DNA of 64,000 nucleotides, from NCBI RefSeq assembly GCF_019264485.1, contig NZ_JAHVAA010000003.1, positions 66,355 through 130,354 of the forward strand, written 5' to 3'. Shown here piece after piece: positions 36,373 to 44,005 of this stretch. Positions within the stretch are counted from its first letter, which is position 1; every line of letters starts with the position of its first letter. Source of the stretch: Sediminibacterium sp. (GTDB taxonomy: Bacteria; Bacteroidota; Bacteroidia; Chitinophagales; Chitinophagaceae). Both the position numbers and the translations under genes were made by a program. Below the pieces are notes generated by a model. It ran no database searches. It saw only the letters and a list, made by a program, of their open reading frames with translations, and had not been told where the DNA came from.

Positions 36373-36380
36373 TAGTTTTG
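36373..36380 (+). promoter_or_regulatory. -7 box TAgtTTTG of the ECF sigma operon
   Basis: Exact TAnnTTTG match 63 bases upstream of the sigma factor ATG and 36 bases from the divergent bioA box. Confidence 0.55.
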
Positions 36381-36443
36381 CGCAGTTTTAAAAATGATGC
36401 AACGTCAGGACAACAGAATGTGTCAAAACATTGAATTCACTGC

Positions 36444-37004
36444 ATGCAAGACGAACAAAGATTGGTAAAAGACTGTCTGAAACAACATCCGGCTGCCCAA
36501 AAGCAGTTGTATGACTCCTATGCGGAGCAGATGCTCAGTACCTGTTATCGGTATACAAAAAGCATGCATGATGCCGAGGAAGTATTACAGCAGGGCTTTA
36601 TAAAAGTGTTCCAGAACCTTCACCAGTACCGGTCGGAGGGCGATCTGGGTGCATGGATCAGGCGAATTATGGTAAATACAGCCATCAATTACCTGAAACG
36701 AAAGCCCCGTTACCAGTTAGACCTGGGTTTTGAGGATACACAATTACACCCGGTAGATAATCATCAGCCCGATATTCAGCTGCACATGAAGGATTTATTG
36801 AATCTGATCAGGCAATTACCTGCCGGATACCAGGCCATATTCAACCTGCATGCAGTAGAAGGGTATACCCATGTAGAAATTGCAAAAATACTCGGGATCA
36901 GTGAAGGAACCAGCCGATCGCAATACGCCCGCGCAAGGGCATTACTCATCAGCTGGCTGGAAAAACATTCTGTAAACGGAAAAAAAGATCGTTATGTCCG
37001 ATAA
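36444..37004 (+). CDS. ECF-type RNA polymerase sigma factor
   Basis: A 186-aa sigma-70 family protein. Region 2 spans about 20-80 (LYDSYAEQMLSTCYRYTKSMHDAEEVLQ..GFIKVFQNLHQY split over helices) and region 4 about 125-175 (LPAGYQAIFNLHAVEGYTH; IAKILGISEGTSRSQYARAR). It directs transcription of an extracytoplasmic-function regulon. Its 3' end overlaps the next gene by 11 bases, so that partner is a candidate anti-sigma factor. Confidence 0.92.
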   Translation: MQDEQRLVKDCLKQHPAAQKQLYDSYAEQMLSTCYRYTKSMHDAEEVLQQGFIKVFQNLHQYRSEGDLGAWIRRIMVNTAINYLKRKPRYQLDLGFEDTQLHPVDNHQPDIQLHMKDLLNLIRQLPAGYQAIFNLHAVEGYTHVEIAKILGISEGTSRSQYARARALLISWLEKHSVNGKKDRYVR

Positions 37005-38466
37005 GTCTTTTGAACAACAGGTTCGGGAAGAACTTTCTGACTTGCGCATGAAACCCAATGCAGCAGTATGGGAATCTGTGGCTGCCAGTTTAAAAAAAGA
37101 ACGTAAACGCAGATGGGTTTTATGGATGGTATTCCTTTTGGCAGGATTGTCGGGTACTGGTTTCTGGTGGTTGATACAGGAACAATCCGGCAGAAAGGAA
37201 TTAAGCAATAAAAATCAGGTACAAAAAAACATAAGTATACCTGTTCAGGAAACACCTTTGATCCAAAAGGACAGTATCACGCTTGCTACTGAAATAAAAA
37301 CAATAGAAGATTCTCATAGCGATAATCCGCAAGCGGCCACTAAAAACATATCATCAAATAAAATTCCGCTTACTGCTGCTTCAATAAAACAGGCAAATCT
37401 TAACCGGCCATCTTATGGCAATACAGTTGTTCAGTTGAACAAAAAACCAAAGGCAGCTGTACAGACGCTAACACAGGATATCTTGAAGAATGAAAAAGAA
37501 GTATTGCCATCTGCTACTGTAGTAAATACAAATACGGTTGATCTGGCATTACTGAAAGACCCGGTAGCGGATAAAAAACCTGAAAAGACAGATACTACTT
37601 CATTTACCGGAATACAGGCCGAAAAAAAAGATACAGTCACCATAACACAGGAAACAGAACCCGTAAAGCCTGTTTTGTCTGATTCTGCGGTTACAAATAA
37701 GAAAACCGTAAAAGCCAATAAATGGCAATGGCGAATAGGCTTTAATGCCGGAACCAGCGGTATCAGGAATTCCATTCGTTCACTACTTGAACAAACGAAT
37801 ACCCGTGCATATGATAATGCTTTTTCCGGTGCTTCCGCCCCCATTACAGGATCGCCGGGAACAGGAAGTAATGCCCCAGGATTTAAGCCTGTAGTAAGAG
37901 ATGCATTTTCATTTGGTTCTTCGATTGAAGTAGTAAGAAAACTTGGGAAAAAAGAACAGCATGCACTTGGACTTACTGCAGGTTACCATCTATATACTAC
38001 CAGAACCGGAGTAGGTAATCTCAATACCGGTACGATACAATTCAATAATGTAAATACCACTAATGATGGAAATGAATACTATGCTGTAAAAGACAGTGCT
38101 TCCTATACTTCTTACTATCATTTTATTCAACTTGGAATCCGGTATTATCATTCACTAAACTGGTTTAAGAAAATTGAGATGCAATGGTATGGGGGGATTG
38201 GTGTAAATGCTTTATTGGGAAGTAATGGACTTCATTTGGGTTCATTTAATGCAGGAGCTTATCTGTTTGAGAACAGGTCTTTATTGCGTTCATTTCAGGT
38301 AGATGTATCAGGCGGGCTTGACTTTGGACTGGGTAAATCCAAAAAAATATACCTGGGCCCGCAGATGCAGTATATGCTGAGTAATTTGTCGAAACAACCT
38401 GGTGTAAGTCAACATCTTTTCAGACCATCAATACGCCTGTCTTTTCTGCTGGATAAAAGAAAATAG
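36994..38466 (+). CDS. Sigma-linked membrane protein: single TM plus beta-barrel-like C-terminus
   Basis: A 490-aa protein. The N-terminal 35 residues are charged and helical (FEQQVREELSDLRMKPNAAV). One transmembrane helix lies at about 41-60 (WVLWMVFLLAGLSGTGFWWL). A low-complexity Lys/Thr/Gln linker covers about 65-245. The C-terminal 240 residues alternate aromatic and polar residues like an outer-membrane barrel (ALGLTAGYHLYTT; FIQLGIRYYHSL; SGGLDFGLGKSKKIYLGPQ). The cytoplasmic N-terminus beside an ECF sigma gene suggests anti-sigma action; a span from inner to outer membrane is inference. Confidence 0.75.
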   Translation: MSDKSFEQQVREELSDLRMKPNAAVWESVAASLKKERKRRWVLWMVFLLAGLSGTGFWWLIQEQSGRKELSNKNQVQKNISIPVQETPLIQKDSITLATEIKTIEDSHSDNPQAATKNISSNKIPLTAASIKQANLNRPSYGNTVVQLNKKPKAAVQTLTQDILKNEKEVLPSATVVNTNTVDLALLKDPVADKKPEKTDTTSFTGIQAEKKDTVTITQETEPVKPVLSDSAVTNKKTVKANKWQWRIGFNAGTSGIRNSIRSLLEQTNTRAYDNAFSGASAPITGSPGTGSNAPGFKPVVRDAFSFGSSIEVVRKLGKKEQHALGLTAGYHLYTTRTGVGNLNTGTIQFNNVNTTNDGNEYYAVKDSASYTSYYHFIQLGIRYYHSLNWFKKIEMQWYGGIGVNALLGSNGLHLGSFNAGAYLFENRSLLRSFQVDVSGGLDFGLGKSKKIYLGPQMQYMLSNLSKQPGVSQHLFRPSIRLSFLLDKRK

Positions 38467-38521
38467 GAGCCATGCAACGTTGTTAGGTAGTGCAGAGTCA
38501 AACCGGTATTAAACCATTTGT

Positions 38522-39781
38522 ATGAAAACACTACGCTACTGCTTACTGGCGCTACCCATTTTCTTTGTTGCCTGTATGAAAGACACGGTAAAAGAATCAT
38601 ACAGTTTTTACCGCCCTGTTTACCAGACAAAGGATGAAGTTAAAGCAGGGATAAAAAACTCGCCTTCAACGTCTATTACCAACCCGGGCAAAATTGTGTT
38701 GATGGGAAACTACCTGTTTCTCAACGATATTGATAAAGGAATCCATGTTATTGACCTGTCAGATATTTCCAATCCGCAGAAAATTGCATTTATTTATATC
38801 CCCGGATGCGCAGACCTGGCGATCAATGGTAATAACCTGTACGCAGATTGTTACACAGACCTTGTAACAATTGATATCAGTGATCCCAAAAATATAAGCG
38901 TAAAACAATTCCTGAATGGTGTGTTCCCACACAGGTATTATGGAGCATATACAGCCGATACAGGTAAAGTCATCCAAAAATGGGTAAAAGTAGACACTGT
39001 TATCAGCAGAAGAATGAGTGGTGGTGTATCCGGAAATTTTGAATTTGATGCAAGGGGTTTGATGATGTGGTCCTCCTTTCGTGCCTCAACAGGAGGCAGC
39101 TTTGCCGGTACTGCAGCAACAGGTATTGCAGGTTCAACTGCACGTTTTGGATTGCAACAAAGCAGGTTATATACCGTTAGCCATGATGACCTTAAAGTGT
39201 TCAATGTTACAAAAGCCGATGAACCCGTCTATGTAAAGAAAGTAGACCTGAACCAGGGTGGAATTGAAACACTTTTCCCGTATAGGAATAACCTCTTTAT
39301 TGGTGGGCAGGCGGGTATGTATATCTACAATACCAATAACCCCGATAATCCCCAGCCGCTTGGACAGTTTGTACATGTAAGAGCCTGCGATCCGGTAATT
39401 GCTGATGGCGATTATGCTTATGTAACTTTAAAAGGAGGCAGTTTTTGCGGTGGGTTCAGTAACCAACTGGATGTAGTAAATGTAAAAAGCCTTACCTCTC
39501 CTCAACTCGTAAAAACCTACCCTTTACAATCTCCCAAAGGCTTGTCAAAAGACGGATCAACATTGTTTATTTGTGATGGAACTGAAGGCTTGAAATTATT
39601 TAACGCAGCAGATGTTTCAAATATAACCCTTATTAAAACCATCGGTGGTTTTGAGGCCAATGATGTAATTGCCTATCAGGGCTACGCCATTGTGGTGGCT
39701 AAAGACGGAATTTACCTGATCGATTACCATGACCTTGTTAATGCAAAAGTCATCAGTAAAATGCAGGTGGCTCAAAATTGA
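38522..39781 (+). CDS. LVIVD-repeat lipoprotein
   Basis: A 419-aa protein with a lipobox ending at Cys18 (FFVAC). From residue about 55 it has repeated beta-propeller-like units with the L/I-V-I-D-I/L-S phrase (IHVIDLSDISNPQKIAF; LVTIDISDPKNISV; LKVFNVTKADEPVYV; MYIYNTNNPDNPQPLG; LDVVNVKSLTSPQLV; LKLFNAADVSNITLI), typical of LVIVD proteins. Probably anchored at the outer membrane. It follows the sigma/anti-sigma-like pair by 55 bases and precedes a small barrel gene by 23 bases. Confidence 0.85.
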   Translation: MKTLRYCLLALPIFFVACMKDTVKESYSFYRPVYQTKDEVKAGIKNSPSTSITNPGKIVLMGNYLFLNDIDKGIHVIDLSDISNPQKIAFIYIPGCADLAINGNNLYADCYTDLVTIDISDPKNISVKQFLNGVFPHRYYGAYTADTGKVIQKWVKVDTVISRRMSGGVSGNFEFDARGLMMWSSFRASTGGSFAGTAATGIAGSTARFGLQQSRLYTVSHDDLKVFNVTKADEPVYVKKVDLNQGGIETLFPYRNNLFIGGQAGMYIYNTNNPDNPQPLGQFVHVRACDPVIADGDYAYVTLKGGSFCGGFSNQLDVVNVKSLTSPQLVKTYPLQSPKGLSKDGSTLFICDGTEGLKLFNAADVSNITLIKTIGGFEANDVIAYQGYAIVVAKDGIYLIDYHDLVNAKVISKMQVAQN

Positions 39782-39804
39782 TCAATCACAAGTAAGAACA
39801 AGCA

Positions 39805-40392
39805 ATGAAAAATATATTTTTAATACTTATTGTATTTGTTTGTACGCAGATAAATGCACAATCTCCTGGAAAAAGCAAATCATACCTCATGCCACAGTTG
39901 GGTATGCTGAGTGGAGATCAGGCAAACAGTTTTCAGTTTCAGGTAGTTGGAGGTATCCTGTCAAAAAACTGGAGAATCGGAATGGGAACAGGGCTTGATT
40001 ATTATAAAGTAAGATCAGTGCCTGTTTTTGCAGACCTCAGAAACTATTTTGGAGGTAATAAAAAAGCATTTGCATTTGCCAATATTGGTTACAATATTCC
40101 ATGGCCGCTGGAAAATCAGTATAGAATTTTCTTTATACAGGGCGGAAATACAAAAAGCAAGTTTGAAATGGGCTGGTATACAGACCTTGGTGTGGGCTAC
40201 GATATTCAATTGGGAAAACAAAAAAATCTTTCAGTAAGCCTGGGATATTCTATAAAAACATTCAGTGAAAGATATGATGAACGTTTAGACTGGATATGGG
40301 GTTGGCCAATGCCAGTTGGAAACCCGACAGAACGAAAAGCAGACTATACATTCCGAAGATTATCATTAAAAGCAGGGTTTAGCCTTTGGTAA
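39805..40392 (+). CDS. Small outer-membrane beta-barrel-like protein
   Basis: A 195-aa protein with signal peptide (MKNIFLILIVFVCTQINAQ). The mature part is rich in alternating aromatic/Gly residues (FQFQVVGGILSKNWRIGMGT; FAFANIGYNIPW; MGWYTDLGVGYDIQLG; LSVSLGYSIKTF; LSLKAGFSLW) and ends in a C-terminal aromatic, as outer-membrane barrels do. About 8 strands fit this length. Last gene of the ECF sigma unit; specific role unknown. Confidence 0.75.
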   Translation: MKNIFLILIVFVCTQINAQSPGKSKSYLMPQLGMLSGDQANSFQFQVVGGILSKNWRIGMGTGLDYYKVRSVPVFADLRNYFGGNKKAFAFANIGYNIPWPLENQYRIFFIQGGNTKSKFEMGWYTDLGVGYDIQLGKQKNLSVSLGYSIKTFSERYDERLDWIWGWPMPVGNPTERKADYTFRRLSLKAGFSLW

Positions 40393-40397
40393 TATAT

Positions 40398-40880
40398 TTA
40401 CGAGGGTTCAGTTTTAGTTTTGGTAAGAGTCAGCCCATTTGAAATATTGGCAATAGTTTTAGCCATGCGTTCAATCCGGGTTGATTCTTTTTTTGCGGCA
40501 TATATCCAGTCAATATATTCTTTTTGCTGTCCTTCACTAAATCGTAAAAACTGCTGATACGCTTTTGGTTCATCAGTCAAACAATCCAGTAGCTCATCGG
40601 GTGTAATTACAGGGTCATTATCGGGATGCAATGTGACCATTATATAATCTCCTGCCTCTTTCTGTATGATTTTTCTGATACTGGCTTTAACCGGTAGAAA
40701 TAATTGACCATTGCCCATTGGCATTAACTTATACTGGTTGATTTCATACCCGTCAATGGTTCCTTTTACTTTTACCCAACCAAAAGGGTTACTCTTTTCC
40801 TGTTTTATTTCAGGAATCCGCGCAAAAGTCCAGCCTCCCTTACCCGGAAATTTTTCAAGTAAAATTTTTTTATTGAGCAT
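40398..40880 (-). CDS. YdeI/OmdA family protein with DUF1905 domain (paralog 1)
   Basis: A 160-aa cytoplasmic protein. Residues about 1-90 match DUF1905, a small beta-barrel (WTFARIPEI; FGWVKVKGTIDGYEI; LMPMGNGQLFLPVKASIRKI). Residues about 100-150 match the OmdA/YdeI helical domain (DEPKAYQQFLRFSEGQQKEYIDWI). The ATG at 40880 overlaps the queG stop; ATGs at 40889 and further up are possible, but 40880 lines up with the start of the paralog at 51.8 kb. Function unknown. Confidence 0.8.
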   Translation of the reverse strand: MLNKKILLEKFPGKGGWTFARIPEIKQEKSNPFGWVKVKGTIDGYEINQYKLMPMGNGQLFLPVKASIRKIIQKEAGDYIMVTLHPDNDPVITPDELLDCLTDEPKAYQQFLRFSEGQQKEYIDWIYAAKKESTRIERMAKTIANISNGLTLTKTKTEPS

Positions 40881-41790
40881 TGCTTTCATGCTGTAAGAAA
40901 CGAAGGTTACGCTGAATACCACTGAATTTACTTCTTTTCAGCGGTGAATGTTTAAAGAGTTGTTTGAAAGTATCTTCAGATAAAGCCTCCCATTCTCTGG
41001 TACCCAGGTTAAGAATGGCTGGTAAAGGATTAAAATCGGTTTCATGATGTGGTTTACTGAAACGGTTCCACGGACAAACATCCTGACAGGTATCGCAGCC
41101 AAACATCCAGTTCTCAAACCTGCCTTTCATTTCAGCAGGAATAAGTGCATCTTTTAATTCGATGGTAAAATAGCTGATGCATTTACTACCATCAATTGTT
41201 TTATTGTCGAGAATAGCATCAGTAGGGCAGGCATCGATACATTTTCTGCAGGTGCCGCAAAAATCTTTGGCAAAAGGATCATCGTAGGGAAGTTCAATAT
41301 CTACAATGAGTGTGGCAATGAAAAAGAAGGAGCCACTGTTTTTAGTAATGAGGTTGCCATTTTTGCCAATCCAGCCAGCCCCGCTTCGTGTAGCCCAGCT
41401 TCTTTCAAGTACCGGTGCAGAATCAACAAACCCCCTTCCATGTATATCACCATATGTTTTTCTTAATTCATCAAGTAATTCTTTTAGTTGTGCACGGATT
41501 ACCTCATGGTAATCTTTGCCCCAGGCGTATTTTGAAATGCGTGGTGCATCAGAAGACTGCTTTTCGGAAGGGTAATAATTTTTTAAAACGGTAATAACAG
41601 ATTTAGCGCCGGGAACAAGTTTGGCAGGGTCTATCCTCAGCTCAAAATGATTTTCCATGTATTGCATATTTCCATGGTGGTTTTGGAGCAGCCATTTTTC
41701 AAGCCTGCGTGCATCTTCATCCAATGGAACAGCTTTTGCAATGCCACAATAGTCGAAACCCAGTTTATATGCCAGTTGTTTAATAGTCAT
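40870..41790 (-). CDS. queG: Epoxyqueuosine reductase QueG
   Basis: A 306-aa cobalamin-dependent iron-sulfur enzyme that completes queuosine in tRNA. The N-terminal DUF1730-type domain (GFDYCGIAKA; YAWGKDYHEVI) precedes GRGFVDSAPVLERSWA and GAGWIGKN. Two 4Fe-4S clusters are provided by CGTCRKCIDACPT and CDTCQDVCPWN. It ends about residue 306, the short form without HEAT-like repeats. Overlaps the OmdA paralog by 11 bases. Confidence 0.95.
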   Translation of the reverse strand: MTIKQLAYKLGFDYCGIAKAVPLDEDARRLEKWLLQNHHGNMQYMENHFELRIDPAKLVPGAKSVITVLKNYYPSEKQSSDAPRISKYAWGKDYHEVIRAQLKELLDELRKTYGDIHGRGFVDSAPVLERSWATRSGAGWIGKNGNLITKNSGSFFFIATLIVDIELPYDDPFAKDFCGTCRKCIDACPTDAILDNKTIDGSKCISYFTIELKDALIPAEMKGRFENWMFGCDTCQDVCPWNRFSKPHHETDFNPLPAILNLGTREWEALSEDTFKQLFKHSPLKRSKFSGIQRNLRFLQHESNAQ

Positions 41791-41869
41791 TAATTTTTTT
41801 TGGGGGATCTGTTTCTGGTATCAAATATTTATATATTTTAGAGCGCTGATAAAATTAATTTTAAGAAAG

Positions 41870-41877
41870 TATTTTTG
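41870..41877 (+). promoter_or_regulatory. -7 box TAttTTTG and repeated AAGTATTTTT upstream of DUF3857 trio
   Basis: Exact TAnnTTTG match. The surrounding 13-base phrase recurs imperfectly at 41889-41902. A perfect 10-bp inverted repeat (41955-41964 with 41966-41975) lies 9 bases before the ATG at 41985. An unusual C-run (CCCCCCCC) is at about 41930-41937. The predicted leader is about 100 bases. Confidence 0.4.
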
Positions 41878-41984
41878 AGATATAAAGAGAAGTATTTTTC
41901 AGCTTAGAAATTAATAAATAGGATATTAGCCCCCCCCTTGCTAAGCCTCTTTTCATTTGTAAAATTTTTACAAATTTCTTCTTT

Positions 41985-43994
41985 ATGCGCATATATTTCT
42001 ATGTGGTTTTATTGACCTGCTTATTGGTTAACAGATCCTTCGGACAAGCAAGACAATATACACAATTTGGGAAAGTTAATCTTACGGAATTTGATATTCA
42101 ATCAACTACATCTGATACTAGTACTCCAGCTATTGTATTATCAGATGTTGGAGTTTCTGAATTTGAAGGTAATGGGAATGGTAATTTCACACTTGTATTT
42201 AAGCATCATAAGCGCATTTTAATTAAAAATCGACTTGGTTTTGATGCAGCTACGATTTTTATATCACTGTATAATGGTGAGAATTCTTCTTCAACAGAAA
42301 AATTAGAAGATTTTGAAGCGTATACTTATACCAGGGAGAATGGTAGGATTAGTGAAACTAAGGGGAAAAAGGATGCTGTGATCCAGGAAAAAGTAAACAG
42401 AGAAAGAGTTTTGAGAAAATTTACTTTTCCAAATATAAAAGAAGGTTGTATAATTGAATTTAGGTATAAAGTTAAATCGCCGTTTTATAACAGACTTCGG
42501 TCATGGAATTTTCAATCTGAATATCCAACGCTTTGGAGCGAATACAAAGTCGTTATCCCCCCACTTTTTGATTATATCAGTTCAACTTACGGCTATCTTG
42601 ATTATACAGTAAATGAATTATCATATGTGCCAAAGACATATACGATACGTGATCCTATTAGTAAGATGCAGGATAATAACGTATTTACAGTTTCGGGGGA
42701 GGCTCTTGTGAATGTTTGGGCAGTCAAAGATGCACCCCCGTTTTTAGCAGAGCCATTTGTATATTCTAATTTAAATCATATTAAGCGAATTCAATTTCAA
42801 TTAAAAAGTATTAATTATTCTGCTACAAGCACAACTAAAGTAATAAAAGACTGGAGTGAGACAGCAAAAGATTTACTAAAAGATCCAGATTTTGGTGCTC
42901 AATTAGAAGAAGATAATAATTGGCTGAATGAAATTGTCGGAAAAATGAATAAACAAGGTGAATTAGAGGCCAGTAGGAGTATCTATGAATTTATACGAGA
43001 CAGATTTGTTTGTACTGATTTTGATTCAAAGTGGCTTTCGCAATCACTTAAAAAAACATTTGAAACAAAGACAGGAACGGCCGCAGATCTAAACATGCTA
43101 CTTGTGGCAATGCTTCGAAAGGCAGGCTTGCAAAGCACCCCGTTTATTGTAAGTACACGAGAAAATGGATTCGTAAATCAAAATTACGCATTACCAGCGC
43201 AGTTTAACTATACTCTTTGTCGCGTTAGAATTAATGGGCAATATTATATTCTCGATGGAGCGCATAAAAAACTTGGATTTGGAGATATACCCGTCTACTG
43301 TTATAATGGAATGGGGAGAATAATTGATAATACTGCTTTGCCGGTAGTTTTATCTCCCGATTTATTGCAAGAAAATAAATATACCAATATAAAAATTGCC
43401 AATGATGACAGAAGCATGAGAGCAACTATCAAAATAGTATATGGTAAGATTGAAAGTTTCCAACTCCGTAACAAAATAACTTCCGGTAAAGAAGAAGAAA
43501 TAGTAAGACAAATTCTTACAAACACCCCATCGGATTTTAAATTATTATCTTTCTCATTTGACTCATTAGATCAATTTGAAAAGCCATTGCAGCTTCATAT
43601 AGAAATGAATTATACAACAGATCCAGATGCGTCAGTTCTCTATTTTAACCCAATTTTACTAAATGAATGGACCAAAAATCCGTTTATTTCAACCCAAAGA
43701 AATTACTCTGTTGAACTACCATATAAATTTAAAGAAGAATATCAAATAGAAATCGCTATTCCTAAAGGATATAAAATTGAGGAGGTTCCTTCCTCTTCTA
43801 AATTAAATATGAATGGGAATGATATCAGATATGAATACACAACAAGGAAAGATAGCCAAAGTGTCGCTATTTCAAATTTGATAAATGCATCGAGAATAAT
43901 ATTTCAAAAAACTGAGTACAACGCCTTACGCACTTTTTTTATGAATATCGTAAAGAAAAATGGAGAACAACTAGTTTTTAAAAAGAGTGAATAA
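41985..43994 (+). CDS. DUF3857/transglutaminase-like protein, copy 1 (catalytic residues lost)
   Basis: A 669-aa exported protein (signal peptide ending RSFGQ). The DUF3857 domain covers about 60-240 (FKHHKRILIKNR; FPNIKEGCIIEFRYKVKSP), a transglutaminase-like core about 330-440, and a DUF3858-like C-terminus to 665. In the core, the position of the nucleophilic Cys is A366 (KTGTAADLN) and the catalytic His is Tyr (FNYTLCRV), while the Asp of ILDGAH remains. So it is probably a non-enzymatic scaffold. Full-length similar to the next gene, 11 bases downstream. Its DNA is clearly more A/T-rich than the neighbours. Confidence 0.85.
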   Translation: MRIYFYVVLLTCLLVNRSFGQARQYTQFGKVNLTEFDIQSTTSDTSTPAIVLSDVGVSEFEGNGNGNFTLVFKHHKRILIKNRLGFDAATIFISLYNGENSSSTEKLEDFEAYTYTRENGRISETKGKKDAVIQEKVNRERVLRKFTFPNIKEGCIIEFRYKVKSPFYNRLRSWNFQSEYPTLWSEYKVVIPPLFDYISSTYGYLDYTVNELSYVPKTYTIRDPISKMQDNNVFTVSGEALVNVWAVKDAPPFLAEPFVYSNLNHIKRIQFQLKSINYSATSTTKVIKDWSETAKDLLKDPDFGAQLEEDNNWLNEIVGKMNKQGELEASRSIYEFIRDRFVCTDFDSKWLSQSLKKTFETKTGTAADLNMLLVAMLRKAGLQSTPFIVSTRENGFVNQNYALPAQFNYTLCRVRINGQYYILDGAHKKLGFGDIPVYCYNGMGRIIDNTALPVVLSPDLLQENKYTNIKIANDDRSMRATIKIVYGKIESFQLRNKITSGKEEEIVRQILTNTPSDFKLLSFSFDSLDQFEKPLQLHIEMNYTTDPDASVLYFNPILLNEWTKNPFISTQRNYSVELPYKFKEEYQIEIAIPKGYKIEEVPSSSKLNMNGNDIRYEYTTRKDSQSVAISNLINASRIIFQKTEYNALRTFFMNIVKKNGEQLVFKKSE

Positions 43995-44005
43995 AACTAT
44001 TTTAT

